Shown piece by piece: positions 35,292 through 42,943 of a DNA stretch of 64,000 bases. A program made the position numbers and the translations under genes. Source of the stretch: Auraticoccus monumenti (GTDB taxonomy: Bacteria > Actinomycetota > Actinomycetes > Propionibacteriales > Propionibacteriaceae); assembly GCF_900101785.1 (NCBI RefSeq), contig NZ_LT629688.1:558001-622000 (forward strand), given 5' to 3'. How positions within the stretch are numbered: the stretch's first letter is position 1; each line of letters opens with the position of its first letter. Under the pieces are notes generated by a model. The model did no database searches and was not told where the DNA came from. It saw only the letters and a program-made list of their open reading frames with translations.

Positions 35292-36329
35292 TCAGGCGGA
35301 GGAGCGGTGGTGCAGCCGCCAGGGCATGACGATCTCCTGGGCGGGACGGTCGGGGTCCTCGATGCGCGCGAAGAGGGCCTCGACGAGTGGGCGGAACTCG
35401 AGCTGGTCGCTGCCGACGCTGGTCAGCGGGGGCGAGGCGAACAGGCCTTCGGAGGTGTTGCCGGCACCGACGACAGCGAAGTCGTCCGGCACCTTGATGC
35501 CCCGGTCGGCGGCCGCCTGCAGAGCGGCCAGCGCTCCACGGTCGGACTCGCTGACCAGCGCGTCGGGGGGATCGGGGTGGTCGAGCAGGGAGCGGACGGC
35601 GACCACGGCTCCCGCGCGGTCGTCGGCGCCGGTGCGGACGAGCTCGTCGGGCACCGGGCGCCCCGCCTCTGCGAAGGCGTCGCGGTAACCGGCATAGCGC
35701 TCCCCGGGGGAGAGGTCGACCGGGGCGGCGTGGGCGAGGTAGGCGATGCGTCGTCGGCCCTGCTCGATCAGGTAGCGCGTGGCAGCGGCCATCCCCGCCC
35801 GCTCGTGGGCGCGGACGACATCCACCCGGGGTACCGACAGGTGCTCGTGGAACACCACCAGCCCCCGGGTGGTGCGGGCGTAGTGGTTGACGTCGATGTC
35901 CGGTGGCAGCGAGACGATGATCGCGCCGTCCACGTAGCCGCGCTCCAGCACGCGCAGGGAGTGCGCGGCTCGTTCGGGTCGGCGGATCGGCAGCCCGATC
36001 ACCGAGTAGCCGCGCTCGGCGGCCAGGTCCTCGCACTGGGCGGTCAGCTGGTCCAGCCACGGGCTGACGGGTGGGGCGTAGGCGAGCGCGATGAGCTCGG
36101 TGCGCTGGCGACGCAGCACCCTGGCCGCGGTGTTGGCGGTGTAGCCCAGCCGTTCGGCGGCCGCCGCCACTCGCTCGCGGGTCTCGACGGGCATCCCCGT
36201 GGCGCGGTCGGCCCGTCCGCTGAGGACGTAGGAGACGGTGGTGACAGACACCCCCGCTTCCTCGGCGACGTCGCGCAGCGTCACCCGTCGGGCCCTTGAG
36301 CCCTCGGCAGCACCACGTCGTCCGGTCAT
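35292..36329 (-). CDS. LacI family transcriptional regulator of importer 3/sulfatase
   Basis: This 345-residue repressor has the helix-turn-helix VTLRDVAEEAGVSVTTVSYV near residue 17 and a hinge (ANTAARVLRRQRTELIAL), followed by a sugar-sensing domain with VNHYARTTRGLVVFHEH and DALVSESDRGALAALQAA. ATG 36329 is chosen over a start 61 codons upstream because it puts the DNA-binding domain at the N-terminus. A perfect dyad abuts the start codon, suggesting autorepression. It lies directly upstream of, and in line with, the importer genes. Confidence 0.9.
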   Translation of the reverse strand: MTGRRGAAEGSRARRVTLRDVAEEAGVSVTTVSYVLSGRADRATGMPVETRERVAAAAERLGYTANTAARVLRRQRTELIALAYAPPVSPWLDQLTAQCEDLAAERGYSVIGLPIRRPERAAHSLRVLERGYVDGAIIVSLPPDIDVNHYARTTRGLVVFHEHLSVPRVDVVRAHERAGMAAATRYLIEQGRRRIAYLAHAAPVDLSPGERYAGYRDAFAEAGRPVPDELVRTGADDRAGAVVAVRSLLDHPDPPDALVSESDRGALAALQAAADRGIKVPDDFAVVGAGNTSEGLFASPPLTSVGSDQLEFRPLVEALFARIEDPDRPAQEIVMPWRLHHRSSA

Positions 36330-36345
36330 GGTGAAAGCATTCACC
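36330..36345. promoter_or_regulatory. Dyad operator abutting the LacI start codon
   Basis: GGTGAAAGCATTCACC is a 16-bp dyad with perfect 6-bp arms (GGTGAA/TTCACC), immediately upstream of the regulator's ATG at 36329. Binding here would block initiation and give autoregulation. The remaining 36346-36644 holds no gene I can support. Confidence 0.6.
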
Positions 36346-36644
36346 AGATGGTTGGGATCGTCAAGGGTCACCGTCGCGCTGCTGCCCTGGCCGGCGCGTC
36401 GCTCCGCGTCAGCCCTTGCGGTCACCGAGGTCCGGGACCGGAGCACCTCGTGCGCGTCAGGTGCGGCCGATCCGTCGTCACGCCGGTGGAGCAGGCGACG
36501 ACTCGGCCTCACCGGCGTCGTACGAGGCGGGCAGATCGCGACGGCTGCACCTGGAGGAGGCAGCAGCTCGTGGACCGAGGGGTCGACGACATCGTGATGT
36601 GCTCGGTGACGAGTAACAGGTCGGTGGGGCGTCGCGGCGTCCTG

Positions 36645-37475
36645 TCAGCGGGGCATCGGCTGCGCGCCGAGGACCCGCAGCAGGTCGAGCTGGCTGGCGA
36701 ACTCGCTGGTCGGCGGGGCGGTGTAGACGACGACTCGGAGTCCACCGCGGTCGGCGGTGAGGACGTCGCAGTCCACCGTGATCGATCCGACCACCGGGTG
36801 GTGGATGGTCTTGGTGGACTGGGTGTGGGTGCGGACCCGGTGATCGGACCAGACCCGACGGAACCGGTCGCTGGTGGCCAGCAGGTCGCGGACCAGCACG
36901 GGCAGCTGCTCGTCGTCCGGGTGGCGGCTGAGCGTGCTGCGCAGGTCGCCCACCATGCTGCGGTCGAAGGCGTCTTCGTCCTCGTGCTCGACGTACGGGA
37001 GACCGCCGGTGAAGCGGCGCCAGACGATGTTGCGGTCTCGCTCGCTGAGGCCCGAGGGGTCACCGAAGAGGGCGGTCCAGGACTCATTGCACAGCAGCAG
37101 GCCCCAACCGGCGTCGGTCACCGCGACCGGGTTGCTCCCCAGCTGCTCGGTCAGCCGGCGGACACTCGCCGGCACCTGCCTCAGGACGCGGGTCGGTCCT
37201 GGACGGGCGTGCCCTGCCAGCCGGAACAGGTGCGCCTGCTCGTCGTCGTCCAGCTGCAGCGCCCGGGACAGGGCCGACAGCACCGACGCCGACGGCGCCT
37301 CCGCCCGCCCCTGCTCCAGCCGGGTGACGTACTCCATCGACACCCCGGCGAGCATCGCCAGCTCCTCGCGCCGCAGCCCGGGCACACGTCGCGTCCCGTT
37401 CGACGGCAGTCCGACGCTGGCCGGCGTCAACCGGTCGCGCCACGCCCGCAGGGCCGTACCCAGCTCGGAGTCCAC
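36645..37475 (-). CDS. Helix-turn-helix regulator with MmyB-like ligand-binding domain
   Basis: The 276-residue regulator begins with an XRE-type HTH (LGTALRAWRDRLTPASVGLP, GLRREELAMLAGVSMEYVTRLEQGR). A MmyB-like domain follows (FRLAGHARPGPT, PVAVTDAGWGLLLCNESW, GSITVDCDVLTA, VVVYTAPP), a fold related to PAS that may bind a small hydrophobic ligand. The start is uncertain: GTG 37475 fits the family N-terminus, but GAGAGG directly touches it; the frame is open further upstream. In many actinobacteria such regulators control the divergent oxidoreductase gene, here the aldo/keto reductase 100 bp away. Confidence 0.85.
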   Translation of the reverse strand: MDSELGTALRAWRDRLTPASVGLPSNGTRRVPGLRREELAMLAGVSMEYVTRLEQGRAEAPSASVLSALSRALQLDDDEQAHLFRLAGHARPGPTRVLRQVPASVRRLTEQLGSNPVAVTDAGWGLLLCNESWTALFGDPSGLSERDRNIVWRRFTGGLPYVEHEDEDAFDRSMVGDLRSTLSRHPDDEQLPVLVRDLLATSDRFRRVWSDHRVRTHTQSTKTIHHPVVGSITVDCDVLTADRGGLRVVVYTAPPTSEFASQLDLLRVLGAQPMPR

Positions 37476-37575
37476 CTCTCGAGTGTGGCACCGGCGTCGG
37501 CGATCAGCCTGGCCCTGCGCGTACCAGGAAGAGCGGTGTCTGGTCGTCTGGTCGGCGCCGCCGCAGGGTGGGGGT

Positions 37576-38427
37576 ATGACACCGAACAGCACCTTCACCC
37601 TCGGCTCCACCAGCGTCCACCGCATCGGTTACGGCACCATGCAGCTCCCCGGCCCCCACGTGATGGGACCGCCGCGCGACCACGACGAGGCGGTCCGGGT
37701 GCTCCGCCGAGCCGTCGAGCTCGGCGTCGACCACATCGACACCGCCCAGTTCTACGGTCCCGACGTCGCCAACGAGCTGATCGCGGAGGCGCTGCACCCC
37801 TACCCCGACGGTCTCGCCCTGGTCACCAAGGTGGGGGCGCGCCGCGACGAGGCCGGCGCATGGGTGCCCGACCCCGAGCCCGCCTCCCTCCGCACGCAGG
37901 TCGAGCAGAACCTGCGGACGCTCGGCACCGACCGGCTGACAGCGGTGAACCTGCGTCTGATGGAGCAGCCGCGGCCGGCGCTGGAGGACCAGCTGGCCGA
38001 GCTGGTCAGCCTCCGCGACGAGGGTCTGATCGGCGGCATCGGGCTCTCCAACGCCGACTCCGACGAGGTCCGCAGCGCCCTGGGTGCCGGACTGGTGTGC
38101 GTGCAGAACGCGTACAGCCTGGTCGACCGCAGCTCCGAGGACGTCCTGGACCTGTGCACGGCCGAGGGCATCGCGTTCGTGCCCTTCTTCCCGCTCGGCT
38201 CGGCGATCCCGGGGATGCCCAAGGTCACCGACCTGCCGGACGTCCGGAGCGTGGCGGAGCGGCTCGGCGCCACCCCGGCGCAGGTGGGACTGGCCTGGCT
38301 GCTGGCGCGGGCGGAGAACGTGCTGCTGATCCCCGGCACGTCCTCCGTAGCGCACCTGGAGGAGAACGTGGCGGCTGGTGGGCTGACCCTGTCCGACGAG
38401 GACCTCGCCACCCTGGTCGGGCTCTGA
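37576..38427 (+). CDS. Aldo/keto reductase with substituted catalytic histidine
   Basis: This 283-residue (beta/alpha)8 NADPH-dependent reductase has GYGTMQLPG at the N-terminus, DTAQFYGPDVANEL with catalytic Asp and Tyr, VTKVGARR with Lys, and IGLSNADSDEV. The usual catalytic His in xxLHR is replaced: the strand reads AVNLRLMEQP, as in a known group of actinobacterial members. The C-terminal cofactor region LIPGTSSVAHLEENV is intact. The substrate is unknown. It is divergent from the MmyB-type regulator at 36645-37475 and probably controlled by it. Confidence 0.88.
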   Translation: MTPNSTFTLGSTSVHRIGYGTMQLPGPHVMGPPRDHDEAVRVLRRAVELGVDHIDTAQFYGPDVANELIAEALHPYPDGLALVTKVGARRDEAGAWVPDPEPASLRTQVEQNLRTLGTDRLTAVNLRLMEQPRPALEDQLAELVSLRDEGLIGGIGLSNADSDEVRSALGAGLVCVQNAYSLVDRSSEDVLDLCTAEGIAFVPFFPLGSAIPGMPKVTDLPDVRSVAERLGATPAQVGLAWLLARAENVLLIPGTSSVAHLEENVAAGGLTLSDEDLATLVGL

Positions 38428-38609
38428 GCCGGGGTGGTCGGTAGGTGGATCCGCTGATCGACGCCTCGAGCGGTCGAGGAGTCACCGCGGTGCCCGTGGG
38501 GGCGACGTCGGCGGTCCTGCGGCGGTCAGGCTAACTTGCCTGGGTGCGCGACGGTGCGCGGCTCGGGACCAGCCCGCCGCGCCGGCACGACCTGCGAGCG
38601 GAGGACGTG

Positions 38610-38666
38610 ATGGGCATGAGTGACACGGCAGCTGGACACGGGGCAGCCTCGAGGGGTGCCCGATGA
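38610..38666 (+). CDS. Possible 18-residue leader peptide coupled to aldolase gene
   Basis: GGAGG is followed five bases later by ATG at 38610, and the frame (MGMSDTAAGHGAASRGAR) stops at a TGA that overlaps the aldolase ATG (ATGA). This is the arrangement of a translationally coupled small gene. Nothing else supports it, and it may be chance. Confidence 0.2.
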   Translation: MGMSDTAAGHGAASRGAR

Positions 38667-39466
38667 GCGGCGGCGGGTACGACCCGGTGCCCACGGGTGA
38701 GGTGAGCCCGGCGCAGTCGTTCGCCACCCGGCTGCGCGCGCGGGAGCGGGTGGTGGGCTACTGGGTGACGCTCGACTCCCCCGTCGCGACGGAGCGGCTG
38801 GCGCGGCTGGGCTACGACTACCTCGTCTTCGACGCCCAGCACGGCCTGCTGGGGTACGAGGGCATCCTCCGTGGCCTGATCGCAGTGGACGCAGCCGGTC
38901 GCTCGGCGGGGGTGGTCCGGGTCGGCGCGAACGACCTCTACCACGTGGGACGTGCCCTGGACGCCGGTGCGTCGACGGTCATCGTGCCCCTGGTGGACGA
39001 CGCAGAGGAGGCTGCGGCGGCGGTCAGCCACACCCGGTACGCGCCGCTCGGCGGCAGGTCCTACGGCCCCATGCGCTCGGGCCTGCGGATCGGGCCGGAC
39101 CCGGCGACCGCGCACGAGCAGGTCGCCTGCGTGGTGATGATCGAGACCGCTGACGGGCTGGCCAACGTCGAGGAGATCTGCCGGGTGCCGAACCTGGCCG
39201 GGGTCTACATCGGCCCGGCCGACCTGACCCTCTCTCTCGGGGGTGCCCACCCGGCCGACCCGTCGGTGGCCGAGGAGTTCGAGGCTGCGCTGACGCGCGT
39301 GCGGGAGGCCGCAGCGGCCGCCGGGATCGCTGCTGGCATCCACACCGACAGCGGTGCGGACGCCCAGCGCCGCCTGGACGAGGGTTTCACGTTCTCCACC
39401 GTCAGCTGCGACCTCGTCCACCTCGAGCAGGCCGCCCTCAGCCACCTGGACGCCATCCGCCGGTGA
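38663..39466 (+). CDS. HpcH/HpaI family aldolase
   Basis: This 267-residue class II (metal-dependent) aldolase is of the 2-keto-3-deoxy-acid type, cleaving a hydroxy-keto acid to pyruvate and an aldehyde. Seen are GYWVTLDSPVATERLARLGYD near the N-terminus (in pieces), FDAQHGLLGYE where many members have DxEHG, VRVGAND, the metal-binding VMIETADGLANVEEI and YIGPADLTLSLG. The length is normal. GAGGGG precedes the ATG. The Glu-to-Gln change in the EHG motif could alter substrate choice. It may close a sugar-acid pathway with the neighbouring reductases, but no operon is evident. Confidence 0.88.
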   Translation: MSGGGYDPVPTGEVSPAQSFATRLRARERVVGYWVTLDSPVATERLARLGYDYLVFDAQHGLLGYEGILRGLIAVDAAGRSAGVVRVGANDLYHVGRALDAGASTVIVPLVDDAEEAAAAVSHTRYAPLGGRSYGPMRSGLRIGPDPATAHEQVACVVMIETADGLANVEEICRVPNLAGVYIGPADLTLSLGGAHPADPSVAEEFEAALTRVREAAAAAGIAAGIHTDSGADAQRRLDEGFTFSTVSCDLVHLEQAALSHLDAIRR

Positions 39467-39633
39467 CGAGAGGCCAGGCGGTTACCACGGGGGTCGTGTC
39501 GCCACCGGCCACATCGACCGCCAGCGGGGCGCGGTGGACACGGACCCGCGGCGCCGGACCGGCCGGAGCTCCCGACGTCGGGGTCGCCCTGCACTGACTG
39601 ACCTCCATGCCCCGGGGAACCCCGGACAGCACG

Positions 39634-39667
39634 ACGCCGGGCCCCCGCGATGGCGGGAGCCCGGCGT
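39634..39667. terminator. Hairpin terminator between aldolase and aldo/keto reductase
   Basis: ACGCCGGGC (39634-39642) and GCCCGGCGT (39659-39667) form a perfect 9-bp stem, with inner CCCGC/GCGGG extending it. It lies eight bases past the stop of the minus-strand reductase and downstream of the plus-strand aldolase. Confidence 0.75.
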
Positions 39668-39674
39668 GCGAGGG

Positions 39675-40547
39675 TCACTGCTGCTCGGCGGCCTTGGTGA
39701 TCGCCTCGAAGGTCTCGTCGTCCAGCTCCAGGGAGGCGGCGGCGATGTTCTCCTCGAGGTGGGAGACCGAGCCGGTGCCCGGGATCGGCAGGATGGCCGG
39801 CGACTTCTTCAGCAGCCAGGCCAGCGCGACCTGGGAGGAGGTGGCGCCCAGCTTGTCCGCGATCTCGGCGACGATGCCGCCGGGCTTGCCCAGCTCGCCG
39901 CTGGCGATCGGGGCCCACGGGATGAAGCCGATGCCGTTGGCCTCGCAGTGGTCGAGGACGTCCTGGGCGTCGGTGTAGGTCAGGTTGTAGCGGTTCTGCA
40001 CGGTGGCGACCGTGAAGTGCTTGCTGGCCTGCTCGATCTCGGCGACGGTGACCTCGGACAGACCGAGGGCCTGGATCTTGCCCTCCTCCTGCATCGCGGC
40101 CAGCTCGGCGAACTGGTCGTCGGCGGGGACGTCCGGGCCGATGCGGTGCAGCTGCAGGAGGTCGAGGGTCTCGACCTTGAGCTTGCGGAGGCTCAGCTCG
40201 ACCTGCTGGCGGAGGTAGGCCGGGTTGCCGACCGGGGTCCAGATGTTCGGGCCCTGGCGGGTGTTGCCGACCTTGGTGGCGATCTTGACGTCGCCGTAGG
40301 GGTGCAGGGCCTCGGCGATCAGCCGCTCGCTGACGTCGGGACCGTAGGCGTCGGCGGTGTCGATGAAGTCCACGCCCAGCTCGACAGCGCGACGCAGCAC
40401 GGCGTGCGCGGTGTCGGTGTCGGCGGGCTCGCCCCAGATGCCGTCGCCGGTGATCCGCATGGCACCGAAGCCGAGGCGGGTCACGGGGCCGAGGTCCTTG
40501 ATGTCGTAGGTGCCCGAGCTGCGAGCGTTCAGAGTCGTCTGCGTCAT
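39675..40547 (-). CDS. Aldo/keto reductase
   Basis: This 290-residue NADPH-dependent reductase has the full catalytic tetrad: DTADAYGPD (Asp, Tyr), IATKVGN (Lys) and LLQLHRIGP (His). The cofactor-binding C-terminal LPIPGTGSVSHLEENI is present. ATG 40547 gives the family's usual short N-tail (MTQTTLNARSSGTY); an upstream GTG is rejected as too long. The substrate is unknown. Convergent with the aldolase. Confidence 0.9.
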   Translation of the reverse strand: MTQTTLNARSSGTYDIKDLGPVTRLGFGAMRITGDGIWGEPADTDTAHAVLRRAVELGVDFIDTADAYGPDVSERLIAEALHPYGDVKIATKVGNTRQGPNIWTPVGNPAYLRQQVELSLRKLKVETLDLLQLHRIGPDVPADDQFAELAAMQEEGKIQALGLSEVTVAEIEQASKHFTVATVQNRYNLTYTDAQDVLDHCEANGIGFIPWAPIASGELGKPGGIVAEIADKLGATSSQVALAWLLKKSPAILPIPGTGSVSHLEENIAAASLELDDETFEAITKAAEQQ

Positions 40548-40599
40548 GCTTGGGACAGCCTCGTTGGCGGCGTGAGTATTCCTCCACAGGGTTGTCCAG

Positions 40600-40608
40600 T
40601 TATCCACA
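40600..40608 (+). promoter_or_regulatory. DnaA-box-like TTATCCACA
   Basis: This is an exact match to the bacterial DnaA-box consensus in the short gap before the lipoprotein gene at 40705, with GTTGTCCAG just before it. A single site does not make an origin. The following bases (TCCACAGATCTG) recur at 45657. Confidence 0.3.
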
Positions 40609-40704
40609 GATCTGTCCCGAGCCCTCTTTTCGTGAGCCCCCGGATGGCAAGATGAACGCCGCAGAGACGGCTCACCCCGGCCGTCGAGACGGAGGAGCAG
40701 GTCC

Positions 40705-41313
40705 GTGAACCGCACGTTGCGCGCAGGTGCTGGAGCGGCGTTGGTCGCCGCCCTGGTGCTGGCAGGGTGCCAGGCGAATGAGCCGGAGCCGATTCCGACG
40801 GCCGTTCTGCCGACGCCTACACCAGCCAGCCCTGTCGCATCGCCTTCCTCATCCCCCTCAGCCGATCCTTTTCAGCAAGCCATTGAGACGTACGTCGAAG
40901 GCCGAGACGTGGCGGACGCGCTCTACTTGGGCGGGGGGTCACCCGACCCTTCGGCGCAGTTAAAGCCCTACTTCTCAGGGCCGTACCTCAACTTGCTTGA
41001 GATGAACCTGCGCCAGTACCACGACGAGAACTTGGAACAGACGGGAGCGCCGCAGCTCGCGGCTCTTGTGTTCCGTAGTCAAGAGACCCAGGTAAGGGAC
41101 GGTCTGGAGCGCGCGCAATTCGAGGCGTGCTTGGACTTCTCCGACGTGGCCGTCAAGGACGCGGGAGGGGAAGTCATTGAGCGGGGATTCGACCTAAGTA
41201 TTGACACCGTCGACATGGTGCGCGAGCAAGGCGGCGAATGGAAGGCTCACGACGTCAGTAGTCGCTCAGTTGATCAGTTTGAAGGCACCGGTTGCGCGGG
41301 GGACGCCGAATGA
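40705..41313 (+). CDS. Putative lipoprotein of unknown function
   Basis: The 202-residue lipoprotein has a signal (RAGAGAALVAALVLAGC) with lipobox LAGC, a Pro/Thr/Ser linker and a globular domain. That domain (IETYVEGRDVADALYLGGGS, LLEMNLRQYHDENLEQ, FEACLDFSDVAVKDAGG) looks like a small NTF2-like or heart-shaped fold, though I cannot assign it. GTG 40705 has GGAGGAGCAGG upstream. The stop overlaps the next gene (ATGA). Codon use is distinctly less GC-biased than in the neighbours, suggesting acquisition. Confidence 0.7.
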   Translation: MNRTLRAGAGAALVAALVLAGCQANEPEPIPTAVLPTPTPASPVASPSSSPSADPFQQAIETYVEGRDVADALYLGGGSPDPSAQLKPYFSGPYLNLLEMNLRQYHDENLEQTGAPQLAALVFRSQETQVRDGLERAQFEACLDFSDVAVKDAGGEVIERGFDLSIDTVDMVREQGGEWKAHDVSSRSVDQFEGTGCAGDAE

Positions 41314-42263
41314 GACGGATCTTCGGAGTGGTGGTGGCGCTAGGCTGCGCCATTGGCATGGCCTCGGTGGGCAGTTCGGCCTGGGCTGAGGGCGGCGCAT
41401 GCAAGGCCGTCGAGACGGTTGTCGGCGACCGAGTCATCGTTACCTATGTGTGTCCGCCCAAAAGCGCCAAGGCCAGCGCCTCGGTTGGGGAGTCTACGAA
41501 GCAGAGCGTGCAAACCAACGCCGGGCTTGGGGACACCCCTCGCCGTCGAGGCGCGACAAACGTGCCTAACGGGACGGCTCTTCCGGTCGACGCTGATGAC
41601 TGGTCCCGTCCCGAGACTCTAATGAACGGCGCAGCGTGCGAGATTGCCATCCGCGAAGGAGCGGGAGGTAACTGCTCAGTGGTTCCGGACGAGCCTGACT
41701 CGGAAGAGCCAGCCAATCCCGCTCAACCAGCGGCAGCAGCAGAACCGGCAGCGGAACCTGAGCCGCAGGTCGATCCCGCCGTCGCGGCTCTGTCCCTCAT
41801 CGCCGAGATCGAGTTCTCCGGCGGCGACCCCCAGATCGGGCCGCCCGCCGACATCAACCCCTGGGGCATCGCAGTGGTCGGCTACCCCTACTGGTTCTGG
41901 ACCGACGGCCCCAGCAGCCTGCAGGCGTCCCAGGAGTCCATGGGCATCGAGGTGTCCCTCGACGCCACCGCCACCTCGGTCACCTTCGACACCGGCGACG
42001 GCGGGAGCGTCACCTGCGACCCAGCGAGCGCCCCCCGTTGGACCCAGGGCGTCGCCCCCAAGCAGGAGTCGCCCAGCTGCGGCTACACCTGGACGGAGAG
42101 GTCCGCCACCCCCTCGAGCCCGGAGTCGGCGCACACCGTCACGGCGACCACCACGTGGCAGGTCGACTGGACCGCCGGGGGCGAGTCGGGCACGGAGGTG
42201 GTCCAGCGCAGCGAGTCCGTGGACGTCGTGGTCGGCGAGCTCCAGGCACTGGTCACGGGTTGA
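41310..42263 (+). CDS. Secreted protein of unknown function, coupled to lipoprotein gene
   Basis: This 317-residue exported protein has the signal IFGVVVALGCAIGMASVGSSAWA. Residues ~25-130 hold a cysteine-containing region (GACKAVETVVGDRVIVTYVC) followed by a linker. An Ala/Glu/Pro-rich stretch (QPAAAAEPAAEPEPQ) leads to a C-terminal domain of about 160 residues with VTFDTGDGGSVTCDP, reminiscent of PKD-like beta-sandwiches. The first half uses AT-richer codons than the second, with the change near 41780, so the gene may be a mosaic. ATG overlaps the lipoprotein stop; the two products probably work together outside the membrane. Confidence 0.7.
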   Translation: MRRIFGVVVALGCAIGMASVGSSAWAEGGACKAVETVVGDRVIVTYVCPPKSAKASASVGESTKQSVQTNAGLGDTPRRRGATNVPNGTALPVDADDWSRPETLMNGAACEIAIREGAGGNCSVVPDEPDSEEPANPAQPAAAAEPAAEPEPQVDPAVAALSLIAEIEFSGGDPQIGPPADINPWGIAVVGYPYWFWTDGPSSLQASQESMGIEVSLDATATSVTFDTGDGGSVTCDPASAPRWTQGVAPKQESPSCGYTWTERSATPSSPESAHTVTATTTWQVDWTAGGESGTEVVQRSESVDVVVGELQALVTG

Positions 42264-42411
42264 GGGTCAGCGCTGCCGAGCTGGCTCTCGACAGTCCTCT
42301 CCTCGGTTCGGTTGGCGGCTCAGAACTGGTCGCGCACCACGCCGCTCGATCCGAGCGCGTGGCGCCCGCGACTGAGGCTCCACGACCAGCGGCTCGAGGC
42401 CGGTCAGCGAC

Positions 42412-42783
42412 TTAGCGCGAGCCAAGCACGACATGGGCGATGAGCTGGTCCAGTCGCCGGATGTCCACGCCCTTCTTCAAGTTGATCTTGATGTGACCGG
42501 CGCGCGTCCACAGCTCCATCTCGGCGTTGAAGTCGAGCGTGCCGGCGTTCTCGGAGGACCACATGTTGATGGCCGAGTACGGCAGGGAGTAGATCTCCAC
42601 CTTCTTGCCGGTGATCCCCTGAGCATCTCGGACGATCAGACGCTTCGTGGTGAAGATGGCACTGTCGCGAAAGGTCTTGTACGCCGCGATCGCCTGTTCT
42701 CCCTGCACCATGAGTCCTTGGACGTCGGAGGGGATCGGACATTCGCTGACGAACGTCCAGGACAGAATCGGTCCGACTTCCAT
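42412..42783 (-). CDS. Bacterial PH-domain protein
   Basis: The 123-residue cytoplasmic protein matches the bacterial pleckstrin-homology domain family (bPH_1): FRDSAIFTTKRLIVRDAQGITGKKVEIYSLPYSAINMW in pieces, then DFNAEMELWTRAGHIKINLKKGVDIRRLDQLIAHVVL. Its length equals one domain. Members occur in stress and membrane contexts but have no settled function. It is convergent with the secreted protein. Confidence 0.85.
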   Translation of the reverse strand: MEVGPILSWTFVSECPIPSDVQGLMVQGEQAIAAYKTFRDSAIFTTKRLIVRDAQGITGKKVEIYSLPYSAINMWSSENAGTLDFNAEMELWTRAGHIKINLKKGVDIRRLDQLIAHVVLGSR

Positions 42784-42943
42784 GGCAGCTGGCTCCTCCG
42801 GTGTTGGGTGCCTGTGAGCCTAGGGGCGACAACCCCGACGAGTGCTCAACTCGCTCCAGAAGCACGCAGCAGGTTGTTCCAGCACCAGCCGTACGGGATG
42901 AGTGACGCTCCTCGTTCGGCGGGCGGCGGTTGGCATTCGTGCC

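Noticed and set aside
40600-40608. Replication origin
   Set aside because: Only isolated DnaA-box-like sites, no cluster, no AT-rich region and no dnaA/dnaN genes.
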